From NCBI RefSeq assembly GCF_000259195.1, contig NZ_JH650772.1:15448-79447 (forward strand): a stretch of 64,000 nt of DNA, in the 5' to 3' direction. Shown one piece after another: positions 22,276-29,029 of the stretch. This DNA is from Pseudomonas donghuensis. Lineage in GTDB: Bacteria; Pseudomonadota; Gammaproteobacteria; Pseudomonadales; Pseudomonadaceae. The number at the start of each line of letters is the position of its first letter. The first letter of the stretch is position 1. The notes under the pieces were generated by a model. That model did not search any database, was not told the origin of the DNA, and saw only the letters and a list, made by a program, of their open reading frames with translations. Made by a program: the position numbers and the translations under genes.

Positions 22276-22598
22276 GCCGTTACCTCCAAGGTCTGGTTGG
22301 CTCCCAGGTACCGTCCGCTCAGCTGCAAAGTGATCTGCCCGCCAACCACACCAGTCACCCTGACCCGCTCAAGCTTCAGACGCGGCTCCCACCGCCCCAG
22401 TGCGCGCGCCACCTCCGCCTGCACCGCGCTTTTCCAGCCTTCATTGACCGGCAAATCGACGAAGCGGCGCAGCTTGCTGCCGTACTCCGGGCGCATGCGC
22501 CGGCTGCCGAGCGGTGTGCTGAGGATGTCCTCGATGGATTGGCGCAAATGTGCAATGCCGGATAACGGCTGGCCGCTCCGGCGATCCATGCCGATCAT
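22272..22598 (-). CDS. Baseplate protein gpW (T4 gp25-like)
   Basis: 108 aa from ATG 22598 (MIGMDRRSGQPLSGIAHLRQSIEDILSTPLGSRRMRPEYGS), with TGGAG at the right distance. This is the gp25-like lysozyme-fold baseplate component of P2 W. The SIEDILSTPLGSRRMRPEYGSKL block containing the conserved EYG is diagnostic. The gene begins only about 18 bp after the T-run of an intrinsic terminator, so its transcription must come from readthrough. Confidence 0.93.
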   Translation of the reverse strand: MIGMDRRSGQPLSGIAHLRQSIEDILSTPLGSRRMRPEYGSKLRRFVDLPVNEGWKSAVQAEVARALGRWEPRLKLERVRVTGVVGGQITLQLSGRYLGANQTLEVTA

Positions 22599-22615
22599 TG
22601 ATGTTCTCCAGGCGT

Positions 22616-22639
22616 AAAAAAGCCCGCAGTGGGCGGGCT
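22616..22639 (-). terminator. Intrinsic terminator between gpV and gpW
   Basis: AGCCCGC / GCGGGCT stem (22621-22627 and 22633-22639), 5-nt loop, followed on the minus strand by six Ts. It starts five bases after the gpV stop codon, and the gpW ATG follows about 18 bases after the T-run. Confidence 0.8.
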
Positions 22640-22644
22640 GGTTT

Positions 22645-23205
22645 TCAGTGTTTGTGATTGGCGGTGTTGCCGCCGGTGTCGATGATCTTGCCGCCGCCGA
22701 GGATGTCACCGGTTACCCGTAGGGGCCCGCTGATCTGCACCTCACCGGTCAGGCTGATGCTCGCGGCATTCGCAGTGATGGCCTGATCGGTCACCACTGC
22801 CGAACTGCTGCCAACCTTGATGCTGACGGTACCGCTGGGCAACTCGATGCTGTAACTGCGGGCCTGCCAGTCGTAGACCAGCGAGCCACCATCGTCGAAG
22901 CGCCAGACCTCGACATGCTCGCGGTTGTCCGGCTGATCGCCGGCATTGCCGTACAGGCCCGGCACAAAAGTACCTTGCGCCGGCTCGCCACTCGGGCTGA
23001 TCAGCACCCCCTGTTCGTTGAGGCTGGGCGCACGCCAGTGGCGGGCCTTGCCGGCGGCCTGGCTGTGCCAGCGCAACCAGGCGCTGGTCCAACCGGCGCC
23101 GTCGGACACCCGCACTCGGGCGGCGGTAAGGTCAACGGCCACCACTCGACAGGGAATCACCAGACCGGCGAGCATACGGTCGTGCATGGCGCTGGCGTAG
23201 CTCAT
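22645..23205 (-). CDS. Baseplate spike protein gpV
   Basis: 186 aa. Membrane-piercing spike of the P2 gpV family: an OB-fold N-terminal domain (LVIPCRVVAVDLTAARVRVSDGAGWTSAWLRWHSQAAG), the segment GVLISPSGEPAQGTFVPGLYGNAGDQP, then a beta-helix rich in Ser/Val/Ile repeats. The protein ends TGGNTANHKH; an HxH motif at the tip binds iron in P2-like spikes and stiffens the apex, and the HKH here fits. It overlaps the upstream gene by 4 bp. Length is in the P2/R-pyocin range. Confidence 0.93.
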   Translation of the reverse strand: MSYASAMHDRMLAGLVIPCRVVAVDLTAARVRVSDGAGWTSAWLRWHSQAAGKARHWRAPSLNEQGVLISPSGEPAQGTFVPGLYGNAGDQPDNREHVEVWRFDDGGSLVYDWQARSYSIELPSGTVSIKVGSSSAVVTDQAITANAASISLTGEVQISGPLRVTGDILGGGKIIDTGGNTANHKH

Positions 23206-23720
23206 GGCATGTCCTCCGGCGATTGGTAATCCGCCTCAAAGCCCGGGCCGGTGTCGGGGCTGAAGGCAAAGGCCAGCGGGCCTGGTTCATTGGGCCATGG
23301 CCACTGCTCAGCCCCCAGGTACAGGACCTGCTCCCACTGCACCAGCCAACTGATCGGTGAAGGCGAGCCTGCTGGGGGTTGAACCACCGAAGCCAGGACA
23401 TTTTTCGCGGCTTCGACAAAGTTCATTTGCCAGTACTGCTGGCGCAACAAAACCGTCAGTTGCGTTGCCAAAGTCGCCACCTGCAATGGCGCCTGCGCAA
23501 CACTGGCATCGACCAGGATGCGCGCTTCGAAGGTTGCCAGGAGGCAACAGCGGCCATCGCCCGGATCAGCTCCGGGCTTGAGATTGGTCATGGCGTGGTA
23601 CAGCGCCGGCAGCGCTGGGTTCTGATCCGCTGCGGTATAGGCGGCAACGGTTTCAAGCTGAGGCATGGCGGCCGTGATGGTCGCGGTGATGGCCTCGTGT
23701 AACGTCTGTAACTCGCTCAC
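23202..23720 (-). CDS. Tailocin protein of unknown function upstream of gpV
   Basis: 172 aa (MSELQTLHEAITATITAAMPQLETVAAYTAADQNPALPALYHAMTNLKPGADPGDGRCCLLATFEARILVD). No signal peptide or membrane segment. Order and spacing match the gene between holin and spike in R2 pyocin (the PA0615 position). The pattern (short helical N-terminus, then a compact alpha/beta body with RCCLLATFEARILVDASVAQAPLQVATLATQLTVLLRQQYW) is reminiscent of phage minor tail/completion proteins of the gp6/gpU class, but I cannot assign a role. It overlaps neighbours by 4 bp on both sides. Confidence 0.82.
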   Translation of the reverse strand: MSELQTLHEAITATITAAMPQLETVAAYTAADQNPALPALYHAMTNLKPGADPGDGRCCLLATFEARILVDASVAQAPLQVATLATQLTVLLRQQYWQMNFVEAAKNVLASVVQPPAGSPSPISWLVQWEQVLYLGAEQWPWPNEPGPLAFAFSPDTGPGFEADYQSPEDMP

Positions 23721-24079
23721 TGTCGGTCCTCCCGCTCACAATCGCCCGCCTGCCCCACTGCCGGTTGCTCCAGGCCCAAGCGCTTGGCCGCCCATCGCTC
23801 ATACAGGCCTATGGCGACATCAGCACCGGCCATCGCCGTCAGGCAGCCAAACGCACTGGCCGTCCAGATCGACAACCCGCTGGCATACAGCAGCATCACG
23901 GTCGAAACACCACAGACCATGCAGGCTCCCGAGCGCAATACCAACCGCCGAAACAATGCCCAGCCATGCGCACCGGCCTTGTCGGCACGCCACATCTCAC
24001 CGGACACTCCGCCCAGCAACGCCAGGACGACCACCAACCAGATCGGCATTTCCAGCAACGTCTGTTGTTCGTTTGTCAC
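23717..24079 (-). CDS. Holin
   Basis: 120 aa from GTG 24079, with AAGGAGACAGGACA ahead of it. Three membrane segments are visible: about residues 10-27 (MPIWLVVVLALLGGVSG), 46-67 (SGACMVCGVSTVMLLYASG) and 72-93 (WTASAFGCLTAMAGADVAIGLY), with a charged C-terminus. This matches the holin in front of R-pyocin structural genes, which permeabilises the inner membrane so the signal-less endolysin can reach the wall. The GTG overlaps the TGA of the upstream leader ORF (GTGA). Confidence 0.85.
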   Translation of the reverse strand: MTNEQQTLLEMPIWLVVVLALLGGVSGEMWRADKAGAHGWALFRRLVLRSGACMVCGVSTVMLLYASGLSIWTASAFGCLTAMAGADVAIGLYERWAAKRLGLEQPAVGQAGDCEREDRQ

Positions 24080-24357
24080 TGTCCTGTCTCCTTTTTGTTA
24101 TCCCACATAGCCCCGAGGACCCGCAGGGTTGTTCTGATGTTCAAGCGCCGATCACTCGGCATTCCAAAAAGCCCGGCCTCCCCAGGCTTTTCAGTAATGC
24201 GTTGTCGAACCGCCCGCCACGACTGGTGCGCTGGGCGACTCCGCTTCAAATTGTTCCTCCGGCCGCGGCCACCTGCCCGCCGGATAACTGCTTCTGGTGC
24301 TTTACGCTGCACACCTGGGCCAGTTGCCAACCCTCTGAACAGTTCAGGCCTGTTCAT
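24076..24357 (-). CDS. Possible leader-encoded small basic protein (unconfirmed)
   Basis: 93 codons from ATG 24357 (MNRPELFRGLATGPGVQRK...), ending at 24076 with a GTGA overlap to the holin start. AAAGG precedes the ATG, and it begins about 35 nt after the predicted operon start. The protein would be very basic (many Arg/Lys), with RRAGGRGRRNNLKRSR in the middle. Against it: codon use includes several rare AGG/AGA/GGG codons, and no family is recognised. A longer version from 24417 would start inside the promoter and is unlikely. Could be a regulator, a coupling leader ORF, or non-coding leader. Confidence 0.35.
   Translation of the reverse strand: MNRPELFRGLATGPGVQRKAPEAVIRRAGGRGRRNNLKRSRPAHQSWRAVRQRITEKPGEAGLFGMPSDRRLNIRTTLRVLGAMWDNKKETGQ
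24166..24191 (-). terminator. Terminator-like hairpin in the tailocin operon leader
   Basis: AAAAGCC (24167-24173) pairs with GGCTTTT (24185-24191) around an 11-nt loop region that can extend partly; on the minus strand a five-T run ends it. It lies about 200 nt after the predicted transcription start and 90 nt before the holin. Confidence 0.5.
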
Positions 24358-24398
24358 CGCTGCCTTTGTCACTACCGGTGTCGACCGGCTTGAGACAA

Positions 24399-24427
24399 AG
24401 ATTATGCATTGACGCATATGCAGTCAA
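24399..24427 (-). promoter_or_regulatory. Predicted tailocin operon promoter
   Basis: On the minus strand: TTGACT (24422-24427), 17-bp spacer, TAATCT (24399-24404), predicted start near 24392. This is close to the sigma-70 consensus at ideal spacing. The operator inverted repeat at 24404-24432 overlaps the whole promoter, so repressor binding should block polymerase. Confidence 0.75.
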
Positions 24428-24432
24428 TGCAT
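24404..24432. promoter_or_regulatory. Operator 1, perfect 10-bp inverted repeat over the tailocin promoter
   Basis: ATGCATTGAC, 9-bp spacer GCATATGCA, GTCAATGCAT. The spacer itself contains a GCATATGC palindrome. Overlaps -35, spacer and part of -10. Confidence 0.7.
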
Positions 24433-24446
24433 TTGTGGAAATATTT

Positions 24447-24472
24447 ATGCATAGGAAAATGCACCTACGCAT
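24447..24472. promoter_or_regulatory. Operator 2, inverted repeat of the same type
   Basis: ATGCATAGG, 8-bp spacer AAAATGCA, CCTACGCAT (one mismatch between arms). Same layout as operator 1, centred about 42 bp (four helical turns) upstream of it. Confidence 0.6.
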
Positions 24473-24513
24473 GTAAGCCTTGATCTGCCTGGGTTGGTGA
24501 GGTTTTCTGAAGG

Positions 24514-24540
24514 CGAAAAAAAACCCGCCGAAGCGGGTTT
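24514..24540 (-). terminator. Intrinsic terminator of the repressor gene
   Basis: AAACCCGC-CGAA-GCGGGTTT hairpin followed on the minus strand by a run of eight Ts, 20 bp after the repressor stop codon. It separates repressor transcription from the tailocin operon. Confidence 0.85.
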
Positions 24541-24558
24541 TCAGAAGGCACGGACTAC

Positions 24559-25302
24559 TCAGCGCGCGTACATGCCCCACCAGAACACATGGCCGAGGAT
24601 GCTGATCTGTTCTTCCTGCATCTGCTGGAAGCTGTAGTCTTCATCCGGGTGTTCGTCGCGGTTGAAGCTGCGCAGGCGAATGCCGGTAGGCAGGCGATAG
24701 AGCTGCTTAACCCGCAGCTGGCCATTGTGGTTGATGGCGTACAGGTCACCGTCGACGATGTCGCCAATGCCGCTCTTGCCGGCGTTGACGCCGACCGTGG
24801 CACCGTCACGCAGTACCGGCAACATGCTATTGCCGCGTACCGTCACGCACTTGGCCTGGTCGAACTGCACGCCATTGTGGCGCAGGCTGCGCTTGCCAAA
24901 ACGCAGGCTGGCCTTCTCGCTTTCTTCGATGACGAATCTTCCTGATCCTGCTGCCAACTCGACCTCGCGAAGAAACGGAATGGACACCTCGTCGTCCTCG
25001 ACGGGGGTGTCGTCATCCCACAGGCTGATGTCGCGCAACTCGGCGTGGCTGCGCGCGGGCGCGGCTTCGCGGCTTTCACCGAGCTCGACGCGACCGCGTA
25101 GCTGATCAGTGCTGACGCCGAAATATTCAGCAATCTTCGACACATGCTTATCGGACGGATCGACGATCTTCTCGCTGAGAATGCGCGACAGGGTGGATTG
25201 CGGCACGCCGGTACGCCGGTGCAGCTCCGTGGGGGAGAGACCGTGGCGATCGAGCAGTGCTCTGAGGACGGATGCTACGTTGCGTTTTTGCATAAAATGC
25301 AT
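24559..25302 (-). CDS. LexA/CI-like tailocin repressor (XRE HTH + S24 peptidase)
   Basis: 247 aa from ATG 25302 (MHFMQKRNVASVLRALLDRHGLSP); ATG 25293 is the alternative. The helix-turn-helix covers about residues 6-60 (LSPTELHRRTGVPQSTLSRILSEKI). The C-terminal S24 domain (about 120-245) has an Ala-Gly cleavage site in VELAAGSGRF, the catalytic Ser in VRGNSMLPVL and the Lys in LRVKQLYRL. RecA filaments should trigger self-cleavage, as for PrtR and CI, so DNA damage induces the tailocin. ATGCAT-type repeats lie at its start and at the operon promoter. It plays the PrtR role; no PrtN partner is seen. Confidence 0.9.
   Translation of the reverse strand: MHFMQKRNVASVLRALLDRHGLSPTELHRRTGVPQSTLSRILSEKIVDPSDKHVSKIAEYFGVSTDQLRGRVELGESREAAPARSHAELRDISLWDDDTPVEDDEVSIPFLREVELAAGSGRFVIEESEKASLRFGKRSLRHNGVQFDQAKCVTVRGNSMLPVLRDGATVGVNAGKSGIGDIVDGDLYAINHNGQLRVKQLYRLPTGIRLRSFNRDEHPDEDYSFQQMQEEQISILGHVFWWGMYAR
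25289..25302. promoter_or_regulatory. Operator-like repeat at the repressor start codon
   Basis: TGCATAAAATGCAT, a two-box repeat of the motif at operators 1 and 2, overlapping the first five codons of the repressor gene. Position suggests autoregulation. Confidence 0.5.
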
Positions 25303-25315
25303 AATGCCGGGGACT

Positions 25316-25343
25316 TAAATAGAATGCAAACACCGTTATGCAT
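25316..25343 (-). promoter_or_regulatory. Repressor promoter region with ATGCA boxes
   Basis: A -10-like TATTTA on the minus strand (25316-25321) would start transcription only about 7 nt before ATG 25302, giving a nearly leaderless mRNA as for lambda cI. Directly upstream is ATGCAAAC-ACC-GTTATGCAT (25324-25343), an imperfect inverted repeat of the operator type, and another ATATGCAC at 25346-25353. Confidence 0.45.
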
Positions 25344-25462
25344 GGATATGCACGGACAAATGGTCGCGCCCGCCCGTTTGCCCTCGGCAGCCCAGGCAAA
25401 ATCCCTGTACCATTGCCCGCTTGCCTTTGGTCTACAACGACACTGCGAGCCAAGTTTTTGCA

Positions 25463-28030
25463 ATGAGCGATCTTTCCGCACACACCCCGATGATGCAGCA
25501 GTACTGGAAGCTGAAAAACCAGCACCCGGACCAGCTGATGTTCTACCGCATGGGCGATTTCTACGAGATCTTCTACGAAGACGCGAAGAAGGCCGCCAAA
25601 CTCCTGGACATCACCCTGACCGCCCGCGGCCAGTCGGCGGGCCAGTCGATCCCCATGTGCGGTATCCCCTTCCATGCGGCCGAGGGCTACCTGGCCAAGC
25701 TGGTGAAGCTGGGCGAGTCGGTGGTGATCTGCGAGCAGATCGGCGACCCGGCCACCAGCAAGGGCCCGGTGGAGCGCCAGGTGGTGCGGATCATCACCCC
25801 CGGCACAGTCAGTGACGAAGCCCTGCTCGACGAGCGTCGCGACAACCTGATCGCCGCCGTGCTGGGTGACGAGCGCCTGTTCGGCCTGGCCGTGCTGGAC
25901 ATTACCAGCGGCAACTTCAGCGTGCTCGAGATCAAGGGCTGGGAAAACCTGCTGGCTGAGCTCGAACGCATCAACCCGGTCGAGTTGCTGATCCCCGATG
26001 ATTGGCCCCAGGGCCTGCCAGCGGAAAAACGTCGCGGCGCGCGCCGTCGTGCGCCCTGGGATTTCGATCGCGATTCGGCACGCAAAAGCCTTTGCCAACA
26101 GTTCGCCACCCAGGACCTCAAGGGTTTTGGCTGCGAGAAACTGACCCTGGCCATCGGCGCCGCCGGCTGCCTGCTCGGCTACGCCAAGGAAACCCAGCGC
26201 ACCGCCCTGCCGCACCTGCGCAGCCTCAAGCATGAACGCCTGGACGATACCGTGGTGCTCGACGGCGCCAGCCGGCGCAACCTCGAGCTGGATGTGAACC
26301 TGGCCGGTGGCCGCGACAACACCCTGCAGTCGGTGATCGACCGCTGCCAGACCGCCATGGGCAGCCGTTTGCTGACCCGCTGGCTGAACCGCCCGTTGCG
26401 CGACCTGAAAGTGCTGCAGGCGCGTCAGGGCTCGATTCGTTGCCTGCTCGACGGCTATCGCTTCGAGAAGCTGCAACCGCAGCTCAAGGAAATCGGCGAC
26501 ATCGAGCGTATCCTCGCCCGCATCGGCCTGCGCAATGCCCGTCCACGGGACCTGGCGCGCCTGCGCGATGCCCTCGGCGCCCTGCCCGAGCTGCAGAGCG
26601 CCATGGCCGAGCTTGAGGCGCCCCACCTGGCGCGCCTGGCAGCCATCGCCGGCACCTACCCGGAGCTGGCCGACCTGCTGGCAAAAGCCATCATCGACAA
26701 CCCGCCGGCGGTCATCCGCGACGGCGGCGTGCTCAAGACCGGCTACGACAGCGAGCTGGACGAACTGCTGGCCATGAGCGAGAACGCCGGGCAGTTCCTG
26801 ATCGACCTGGAAGCGCGTGAAAAAGCCCGCACGGGCCTGGCCAACCTCAAGGTCGGCTACAACCGCGTGCACGGCTATTTCATCGAGCTGCCGAGCAAAC
26901 AGGCCGAGCAGGCGCCAGCCGACTATATCCGCCGCCAGACCCTCAAGGGCGCGGAGCGCTTTATCACTCCAGAGCTGAAAACCTTCGAAGACAAGGCATT
27001 GTCGGCCAAAAGTCGCGCGCTTGCCCGCGAGAAGATGCTCTACGACGCGCTGCTGGAAAACCTGATCGGCCACCTGGCCCCCTTGCAGGACACCGCTGCG
27101 GCCCTGGCCGAGCTCGACGTACTGAGCAACCTTGCCGAGCGCGCGCTGAACCTGGACCTGAACTGCCCAAGCTTCGTCGACGAGCCGTGCATGCGCATCA
27201 GCCAAGGTCGTCACCCGGTGGTCGAGCAAGTGCTGACCACGCCGTTCGTGGCCAACGACCTGGCGCTGGATGACAACACCCGGATGCTGGTGATCACCGG
27301 CCCGAACATGGGCGGTAAATCCACCTACATGCGCCAGACCGCGCTGATCGTGCTGATGGCGCATATCGGCAGCTTCGTCCCGGCCGCGGCCTGCGAGCTG
27401 TCGCTGGTCGACCGCATCTTCACCCGCATCGGCTCCAGCGACGACCTGGCCGGTGGCCGTTCGACCTTCATGGTCGAGATGAGCGAAACCGCCAACATCC
27501 TGCACAACGCCACCGAGCGCAGCCTGGTGCTGATGGACGAAGTCGGCCGCGGCACCAGTACCTTCGATGGCCTGTCGCTGGCCTGGGCCGCCGCCGAGCG
27601 CCTGGCGCAGCTGCGTGCCTATACCCTGTTCGCCACCCACTACTTCGAGCTGACGGTACTGCCGGAGAGCGAACCGCTGGTGGCCAACGTGCACCTGAAT
27701 GCCACCGAGCACAACGAGCGCATCGTGTTCCTGCACCACGTGCTGCCAGGCCCTGCCAGCCAGAGCTACGGCCTGGCCGTGGCGCAGCTTGCCGGTGTAC
27801 CGTCGCCGGTGATCCAGCGTGCTCGCGAACATCTCGGCCGGCTGGAAACCGCCAGCCTGCCCCACGAAACACCCGCCTTGCAGCAAGGTGCGCCAGCCGT
27901 TCCGCACCAGAGCGACCTGTTTGCCAGCCTCCCGCATCCGGCCATCGAGAAGCTCGGAAAGCTGGACCTGGACAACATGACGCCGCGTCATGCTATCGAA
28001 ATGCTCTATACACTGAAGACTCTGTTATAA
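25463..28030 (+). CDS. mutS: DNA mismatch repair protein MutS
   Basis: 855 aa from ATG 25463 ([41 protein letters not shown]); an in-frame TTG at 25421 would only add a non-conserved extension. MutS recognises mispairs and starts methyl-directed repair with MutL. The mismatch-binding Phe-X-Glu is in GDFYEIF (about residue 32). ATPase motifs are [14 protein letters not shown] (Walker A, about 614), [22 protein letters not shown] (Walker B and signature, about 690) and the C-terminal helix-turn-helix. It is divergent from the tailocin repressor over 160 bp that hold both promoters. Confidence 0.97.
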   Translation: MSDLSAHTPMMQQYWKLKNQHPDQLMFYRMGDFYEIFYEDAKKAAKLLDITLTARGQSAGQSIPMCGIPFHAAEGYLAKLVKLGESVVICEQIGDPATSKGPVERQVVRIITPGTVSDEALLDERRDNLIAAVLGDERLFGLAVLDITSGNFSVLEIKGWENLLAELERINPVELLIPDDWPQGLPAEKRRGARRRAPWDFDRDSARKSLCQQFATQDLKGFGCEKLTLAIGAAGCLLGYAKETQRTALPHLRSLKHERLDDTVVLDGASRRNLELDVNLAGGRDNTLQSVIDRCQTAMGSRLLTRWLNRPLRDLKVLQARQGSIRCLLDGYRFEKLQPQLKEIGDIERILARIGLRNARPRDLARLRDALGALPELQSAMAELEAPHLARLAAIAGTYPELADLLAKAIIDNPPAVIRDGGVLKTGYDSELDELLAMSENAGQFLIDLEAREKARTGLANLKVGYNRVHGYFIELPSKQAEQAPADYIRRQTLKGAERFITPELKTFEDKALSAKSRALAREKMLYDALLENLIGHLAPLQDTAAALAELDVLSNLAERALNLDLNCPSFVDEPCMRISQGRHPVVEQVLTTPFVANDLALDDNTRMLVITGPNMGGKSTYMRQTALIVLMAHIGSFVPAAACELSLVDRIFTRIGSSDDLAGGRSTFMVEMSETANILHNATERSLVLMDEVGRGTSTFDGLSLAWAAAERLAQLRAYTLFATHYFELTVLPESEPLVANVHLNATEHNERIVFLHHVLPGPASQSYGLAVAQLAGVPSPVIQRAREHLGRLETASLPHETPALQQGAPAVPHQSDLFASLPHPAIEKLGKLDLDNMTPRHAIEMLYTLKTLL

Positions 28031-28050
28031 CGCGCGCCCGCACAAGCTGA

Positions 28051-28117
28051 TAGAATCCCGCGCGGTTTGGTGGCGCTGCAGGTTACTAGCCTGGCCTGCA
28101 GCCGAACAACCAAACCG
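28051..28117 (+). promoter_or_regulatory. fdxA promoter and nested-stem 5' leader
   Basis: A -10-like TAGAAT at 28051-28056 precedes a leader that can fold as two nested stems: CGGTTTGGT (28063-28071) with ACCAAACCG (28109-28117), enclosing GCTGCAGG (28075-28082) with CCTGCAGC (28095-28102). All arms pair perfectly. The fdxA ATG follows about 54 bp later. Confidence 0.55.
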
Positions 28118-28170
28118 AGCGGCCCTGTCTGGAAGGGCACCGCTGCCGTCGCCTGAGGAGAGAATTAGAA

Positions 28171-28494
28171 ATGACCTTCGTCGTCACCGACAACTGCATC
28201 AAGTGCAAGTACACCGACTGCGTAGAAGTCTGTCCGGTGGACTGCTTCTACGAAGGCCCGAACTTCCTGGTCATTCACCCGGACGAGTGCATCGACTGTG
28301 CACTGTGCGAGCCTGAATGCCCCGCCGTCGCCATTTTCTCGGAAGACGAAGTGCCTGCGGGCATGGAAAACTTCATCGAGCTCAATGCTGAACTGGCGGA
28401 AATCTGGCCGAACATCACTGAAAAGAAAGATTCGTTGCCAGATGCCGCAGAGTGGGATGGCAAGCCAGGCAAGATCGCCGATCTGGAGCGCTAA
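28171..28494 (+). CDS. fdxA: Ferredoxin FdxA, seven-iron type ([3Fe-4S][4Fe-4S])
   Basis: 107 aa with GAGGAGAGAA before ATG 28171. Small electron carrier with two clusters in the N-terminal half. Cysteines are arranged [18 protein letters not shown] and [12 protein letters not shown]; the first set has the seven-iron (Azotobacter FdI-like) pattern, the second is a standard CxxCxxCxxxCP. The acidic C-terminal half ([31 protein letters not shown]) is typical for this type. Located between mutS and rsmZ/rpoS as in other pseudomonads, and possibly partner of the Fpr reductase encoded at 2436-3215. Confidence 0.96.
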   Translation: MTFVVTDNCIKCKYTDCVEVCPVDCFYEGPNFLVIHPDECIDCALCEPECPAVAIFSEDEVPAGMENFIELNAELAEIWPNITEKKDSLPDAAEWDGKPGKIADLER

Positions 28495-28513
28495 GCGCAA
28501 GGATCAACAAAAA

Positions 28514-28535
28514 AGGCCCTTCAAGGGCCTTTTTT
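28514..28535 (+). terminator. Intrinsic terminator after fdxA
   Basis: AGGCCCTT-C-AAGGGCCT hairpin at 28514-28530 with a T-run behind and an A-run in front. Convergent with the rsmZ terminator 20 bp away. Confidence 0.85.
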
Positions 28536-28551
28536 CATGTTTGTTGCGGGC

Positions 28552-28684
28552 AAAAAAAAGGGGCGGTTTAACCCGCCCACATTTTTTCCGTAGTCCCTTT
28601 GTTCCCTTTCATCATCCTGATGAATCGCATCCTGCGATGTCCTTGGCCCTCATCCTTGAAAGCCTGTGTCAGTCCGTAGACACA
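28552..28684 (-). ncRNA. rsmZ: RsmZ regulatory small RNA
   Basis: About 133 nt between rpoS and fdxA on the minus strand, the conserved rsmZ locus. The RNA starts with TGTGTCTACGGACTGACACA, a hairpin presenting GGA in its loop, and contains eight GGA motifs, several in hairpin loops (ATCGCAGGATGCGAT and TCATCAGGATGATGA). It ends in an intrinsic terminator (GGGCGG-gttaaa-CCGCCC and eight Ts, 28552-28578). RsmZ sequesters RsmA/CsrA-type proteins and relieves translational repression of secondary-metabolism and biofilm genes. Predicted promoter: -10 TAGTAT (28691-28696), -35 TTGTCG (28713-28718), 16-bp spacing. Confidence 0.93.
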
Positions 28685-28856
28685 GGACAAATACTAACGC
28701 GTCCAAGATTTACGACAACCGCATAAAGCTCTCAAAAAGCTGCGGTAACCATACTGTCACAAACAAAATAGTCGTTATATATCAATAGCTTAAACAAAAG
28801 CGCACACTGAAAACGACAACGATTTACTACAGCGTACAGCTATGGCTTACATCACG

Positions 28857-28874
28857 GGTAAGCGATGACTTACA
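28857..28874. promoter_or_regulatory. GacA-responsive upstream element of rsmZ
   Basis: GGTAAG-CGATGA-CTTACA, one mismatch from the TGTAAG-N6-CTTACA consensus. It is centred about 180 bp upstream of the predicted rsmZ start, the distance known for GacA-controlled small RNAs in fluorescent pseudomonads. Confidence 0.85.
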
Positions 28875-28977
28875 CGAACTAGAACAGTACCAACATCGCC
28901 GTCGGACCTCGTCCAAACCCTGATGTTTCAAGAACGTCATCGGGAAACCATTCTCAGGTATTCCGCTTGAGCCAGAT

Positions 28978-29012
28978 GCAAAAACGCCCCGAAAGGTCGG
29001 GGCGTTCTTCAC
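28978..29012 (-). terminator. Intrinsic terminator downstream of rpoS
   Basis: AACGCCCC-GAAAGGT-CGGGGCGTT type hairpin followed on the minus strand by a T-run, 20 bp after the rpoS stop. The 28875-28977 stretch between it and the GacA box shows nothing further. Confidence 0.85.
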
Positions 29013-29029
29013 TGCGATATCGCGGCTTT

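Larger units (their letters stand above)
24080..24558. other. Tailocin control region, about 480 bp
   Basis: Contains, from the repressor side: the repressor terminator (24514-24540), operator-like repeat at 24447-24472, operator/promoter at 24399-24432, then a roughly 310-nt transcribed leader with the small basic ORF and a terminator-like hairpin at 24166-24191. Locally more AT-rich than the structural genes. No other gene is supported. Confidence 0.6.
10883..25302 (-). mobile_element. R-type tailocin (P2-tail-derived contractile bacteriocin) cluster
   Basis: Minus-strand block of about 18 genes between pncC-recA and mutS: repressor, leader ORF, holin, unknown protein, V, W, J, I, fibre, fibre chaperone, sheath, tube, E/E', tape measure, U, X, D, GH19 endolysin and spanins. 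This order equals that of the P. aeruginosa R2 pyocin late genes and of phage P2 tail genes. No capsid, portal, terminase, replication or integrase gene is present and no flanking att repeat was seen, so the product is a DNA-free killing particle and not an excisable prophage. A PrtN-like activator is not recognisable. Confidence 0.93.

Noticed and set aside
23665..24412. Long plus-strand frames across holin and tailocin leader
   Set aside because: Pro/Arg/His-rich shadow frames opposite the holin; no start signal and no family.
24358..24417. Longer start (24417) for the leader ORF
   Set aside because: This start lies inside the predicted promoter, upstream of the predicted transcription start, so it could not be translated from the main operon message.
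10824..25462. Attachment sites or integrase for the phage-like block
   Set aside because: No integrase gene, no tRNA and no flanking direct repeats were seen; the tailocin is a fixed locus.
25148..27991. Minus-strand open frame of 947 codons opposite mutS
   Set aside because: Antisense shadow of mutS in a high-GC genome; no recognisable domain and it also overlaps the repressor gene.
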